Below are positions 62,900 to 64,000 of a DNA stretch of 64,000 bases, in pieces. The number at the start of each line of letters is the position of its first letter. The stretch's first letter is position 1. The position numbers and the translations under genes were made by a program. The notes beneath the pieces were generated by a model. It was given only the letters and a program-made list of their open reading frames with translations, was not told where the DNA came from and ran no database searches. The DNA comes from Cruorifilaria tuberocauda (taxonomy: Eukaryota; Nematoda; Chromadorea; Rhabditida; Onchocercidae). The DNA lies in contig JABVXU010000048.1 of NCBI GenBank assembly GCA_013365365.1, forward strand, positions 181,497 to 245,496. Reading direction: 5' to 3'.

Positions 62900-64000
62900 A
62901 TACACTTTGATATTATGCAGTTTTTGCATTCGCTTTTTCAATTCTTCTAAATTCTCCTCTTCCCATATTTTTCACAACCGTTATAACCGTTACCTGGTAT
63001 TCTGGTAACGGTTGATTAATTCTTGCTGAATAGAATGCTTACTGTTCCCGTGTTCCGTGAAACTATTCATATCATCGTCGCCAAGTCATAAAATTCCTCG
63101 GACATAATTCTTGCTCTCTATTTTCCTTATAAACTACCAATGCTCTTTCTTTACGAAGAATCCCAACTATTATCATGATGAATTCACATTCTTCCAAGAG
63201 GTTTTTCTTTATCATCACCGTCTTCTATGAGGTTATCTTTACTACTCCGATCATCTTTTCGTAAACATCTCTTTGTCAAGGAGCCCTTGAGGCAAGAATT
63301 GCCACTTTAATAGTCTTAAATCTTGATTTCTGTTCCCTGTAGTAATTTTCAAGCTAAAACAAAATTTTAAGCATTGTCGGACAACACTAGTTTTAGATGT
63401 TTTCTCTGGCTAATCTACCTTCTGAATGTATGAACGTTTCAGTAGTTATGTTTTTCATGATTTCCAATCAATGGCTCTTGTGATTAGATACGTGAATAGA
63501 GTTACTCAGCATTTTGATAATTTTCTGTTATTCTTCACCACATAGAACTATAGGATCCATGCCGATTTTCTCGAAAGGTCTGCTCACCGTCATTCTTTCT
63601 GATGGATAAGATGGGTACTCTGGAACTTCAAATGGCGTAGCTATCCATATAATACAACTTTCACAAATCTTTTTTAATTTTCTTGATATATGCACGCCCG
63701 TGTAAGATCCAACACCTTGATCTCATCTTACTCCAGCATGAAATGATTTCTCATGGAAATGCGTCACGATCAATTTTACTAACTAACTTCCCTTTATTGA
63801 TGAAATATGAGAAATCTTCAATTTGAGCCAAGCTCTTTTTAAGCCATCCAACGCATCTCCAGAATCCATTTTGATCCTTTCTCAAATACGGTTGATTGAT
63901 TCTGCGCTATATTTGGCTGTACCATTCTAACTATCAATTGTGTTGCCTAGTTATAGTCTTTCTAGGCAAAATTTTATTTTCTCTCTTTTCTAAATTTGCG
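62900..64000 (-). mobile_element. decayed BEL/Pao-type LTR retrotransposon, integrase region
   Basis: On the minus strand, in order, there are pieces of a retroelement integrase in shifting frames with stops. At about 63770-63720 there is a zinc-binding stretch (HFHEKSFHAG), with its Cys pair (KICESC) near 63670-63650. At about 63600-63550 comes the start of the catalytic core (SRPFEKIGMD), at about 63385-63365 a VVLSDNA...NF block, and at about 63250-63100 pieces resembling the C-terminal part of the core. The order and motifs fit BEL/Pao elements, abundant in nematodes. It is broken by several frameshifts and stops and runs off the right end of the window. No LTR was identified. It is clearly inactive. 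Confidence 0.55.

Overview
The window reads as nuclear DNA of a parasitic nematode, most likely a filaria (Onchocercidae). The DNA is AT-rich. Genes are cut by many short GT-AG introns with nematode-type TTTCAG acceptors, and several start codons sit a few bases after a pyrimidine-AG site, as expected where a spliced leader is trans-spliced. The proteins read as orthologues of conserved animal and nematode genes. A decayed piece of nematode-type mitochondrial nd5 and a near-copy of the nematode SL1 leader are also present. The species cannot be fixed from the sequence alone. Exon models were built by hand from phase, splice sites and family similarity.

Layout. 1.2-4.6 kb: exosome subunit RRP46/EXOSC5 (minus) diverging from the endocytic adaptor NECAP (plus). 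5.2-10.5 kb: two tandem UBE2J2-type ubiquitin-conjugating enzymes, the upstream one diverged and lacking the ER anchor. 11.6-13.6 kb: the glycosaminoglycan-linker galactosyltransferase SQV-2/B3GALT6. 14.3-22.8 kb: two tandem copies of the GPI inositol acyltransferase PIGW/GWT1. 23.2-25.9 kb: proteasome ATPase RPT1 (minus). 28.7-30.0 kb: RAB-3. 31.9-36.8 kb: splicing factor TFIP11/STIP-1. 37.9-40.0 kb: two doubtful small genes. 40.2-43.9 kb: eIF2B gamma (minus). 44.5-46.3 kb: trans-2-enoyl-CoA reductase TECR/ART-1 (minus). 47.1-47.8 kb: SNU13/NHP2L1. 49.7-49.9 kb: nuclear copy of mitochondrial nd5. 50.7-52.0 kb: achaete-scute-like bHLH factor. 52.8-54.0 kb: TRAP-gamma (SSR3). 54.4-58.1 kb: a protein with two Tudor-like regions. 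59.4-60.5 kb: secreted phospholipase A2. 60.5-64.0 kb: gene-poor, with a perfect 35-bp tandem duplication, an SL1-like leader fossil and a decayed BEL/Pao-type integrase.

Most genes are ordinary housekeeping functions (RNA decay and splicing, translation initiation, proteasome, ER translocation, ERAD-type ubiquitination, GPI and fatty-acid synthesis) and do not form one pathway. ER and secretory functions recur (UBE2J2, SQV-2, PIGW, TECR, TRAP-gamma). The points most worth a second look are the SL1-like leader fossil, the two tandem duplications with altered splice donors or a lost membrane anchor, the phospholipase exon without an AG acceptor, the nd5 insertion, and a 72-bp inverted repeat bracketing the last bHLH exon.
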